Shown: in pieces, positions 63,898 through 64,000 of the stretch
How positions within the stretch are numbered: the stretch's first letter is position 1
Layout: the number at the start of each line of letters is the position of its first letter
Source of the DNA: Novosphingobium sp. EMRT-2
GTDB lineage: Bacteria > Pseudomonadota > Alphaproteobacteria > Sphingomonadales > Sphingomonadaceae
Length of the DNA: 64,000 nucleotides
NCBI RefSeq assembly: GCF_005145025.1
Contig: NZ_CP039695.1
Location: 2,537,501-2,601,500, forward strand
Reading direction: 5' to 3'
Translations under genes and position numbers: made by a program
Notes under the pieces: generated by a model
The model's database searches: none
Seen by the model: the letters and a program-made list of their open reading frames with translations, nothing else
Told to the model about the DNA's origin: nothing

Positions 63898-64000
63898 ATG
63901 CGAAACAAAGATGTTGTATTTTTTGCAAGCACAGTTGCCTGTTTCGCACTTGCACAATTTTCGTCAGCAAGGCATACGAAAACTGCCTTTCAGGCATCCT
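63898..64000 (+). CDS. N-terminus of a possible secreted protein (cut by window edge)
   Basis: 34 codons: basic start MRNKD, hydrophobic VVFFASTVACFALA, then polar residues, resembling a signal peptide. GGAGA lies 8 bp before the ATG. Noticeably A/T-richer than its neighbours. Too short to name. Confidence 0.45.
   Translation, partial: MRNKDVVFFASTVACFALAQFSSARHTKTAFQAS

Overview
The window is high-GC DNA whose gene content and operon style fit an alphaproteobacterium of the order Sphingomonadales (Novosphingobium or Sphingobium-like). The genus is inference from gene families. It reads as chromosome with one mobile island set into it. Assignments rest on motifs read by eye; no database search was possible.

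1-12.5 kb is a periplasmic amine-oxidation region. On the minus strand is the start of a quinohemoprotein amine dehydrogenase alpha subunit (cut by the window edge) and a two-gene molybdenum hydroxylase of the isoquinoline 1-oxidoreductase/aldehyde dehydrogenase type. Divergent from these are a TetR regulator, an MFS transporter, a complete tryptophan tryptophylquinone (TTQ) amine dehydrogenase cluster (large subunit, MauE, MauD, light subunit, cytochrome c), an XdhC-like maturation factor, a MobA/MocA-like nucleotidyltransferase and an aminotransferase. The logic would be amine to aldehyde by two different quinone enzymes, then aldehyde to acid by the molybdoenzyme. A 25-bp box (TTGAC-N15-GTCAA with an internal TGGAC) lies upstream of both amine dehydrogenase operons and suggests co-regulation.

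12.7-33.6 kb: a transglutaminase / ATP-grasp+alpha-E / transglutaminase operon, an old-yellow-enzyme oxidoreductase, a large autotransporter divergent from an ECF sigma/anti-sigma pair, a VirJ-like hydrolase homologue that lacks its serine, a two-component system, a GH18-deacetylase-glycosyltransferase fusion, a LigB-type dioxygenase and a GNAT acetyltransferase.

33.6-45.07 kb: a genomic island inserted in the 3' end of guaA. It is bounded by imperfect 16-bp direct repeats and carries tandem TACCGTCA arm-type sites at both ends. Cargo: hipBA, a TcmP/DUF5131/DUF6088-like trio of unknown function, a truncated ardC, an IS21-family element with a second IS21-family element nested in its istA, and a truncated P4-type integrase. 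Both ardC and the integrase break at the outer IS, which has no target duplication, so the island interior has probably been deleted and the island stranded.

45-64 kb is ordinary chromosome: guaA, a microprotein, gluQ, a HIG1-like gene, a cobalamin adenosyltransferase, a 264-bp MITE-like element, hydroxybutyryl-CoA dehydrogenase, TetR, 5'-nucleotidase, acyltransferase, a MarR-EmrA-EmrB efflux operon with its palindrome, a ferritin-like protein, GST, glutathione peroxidase, 3-oxoacid CoA-transferase with a divergent LysR, a HAD phosphatase, a universal stress protein and a lipoprotein.
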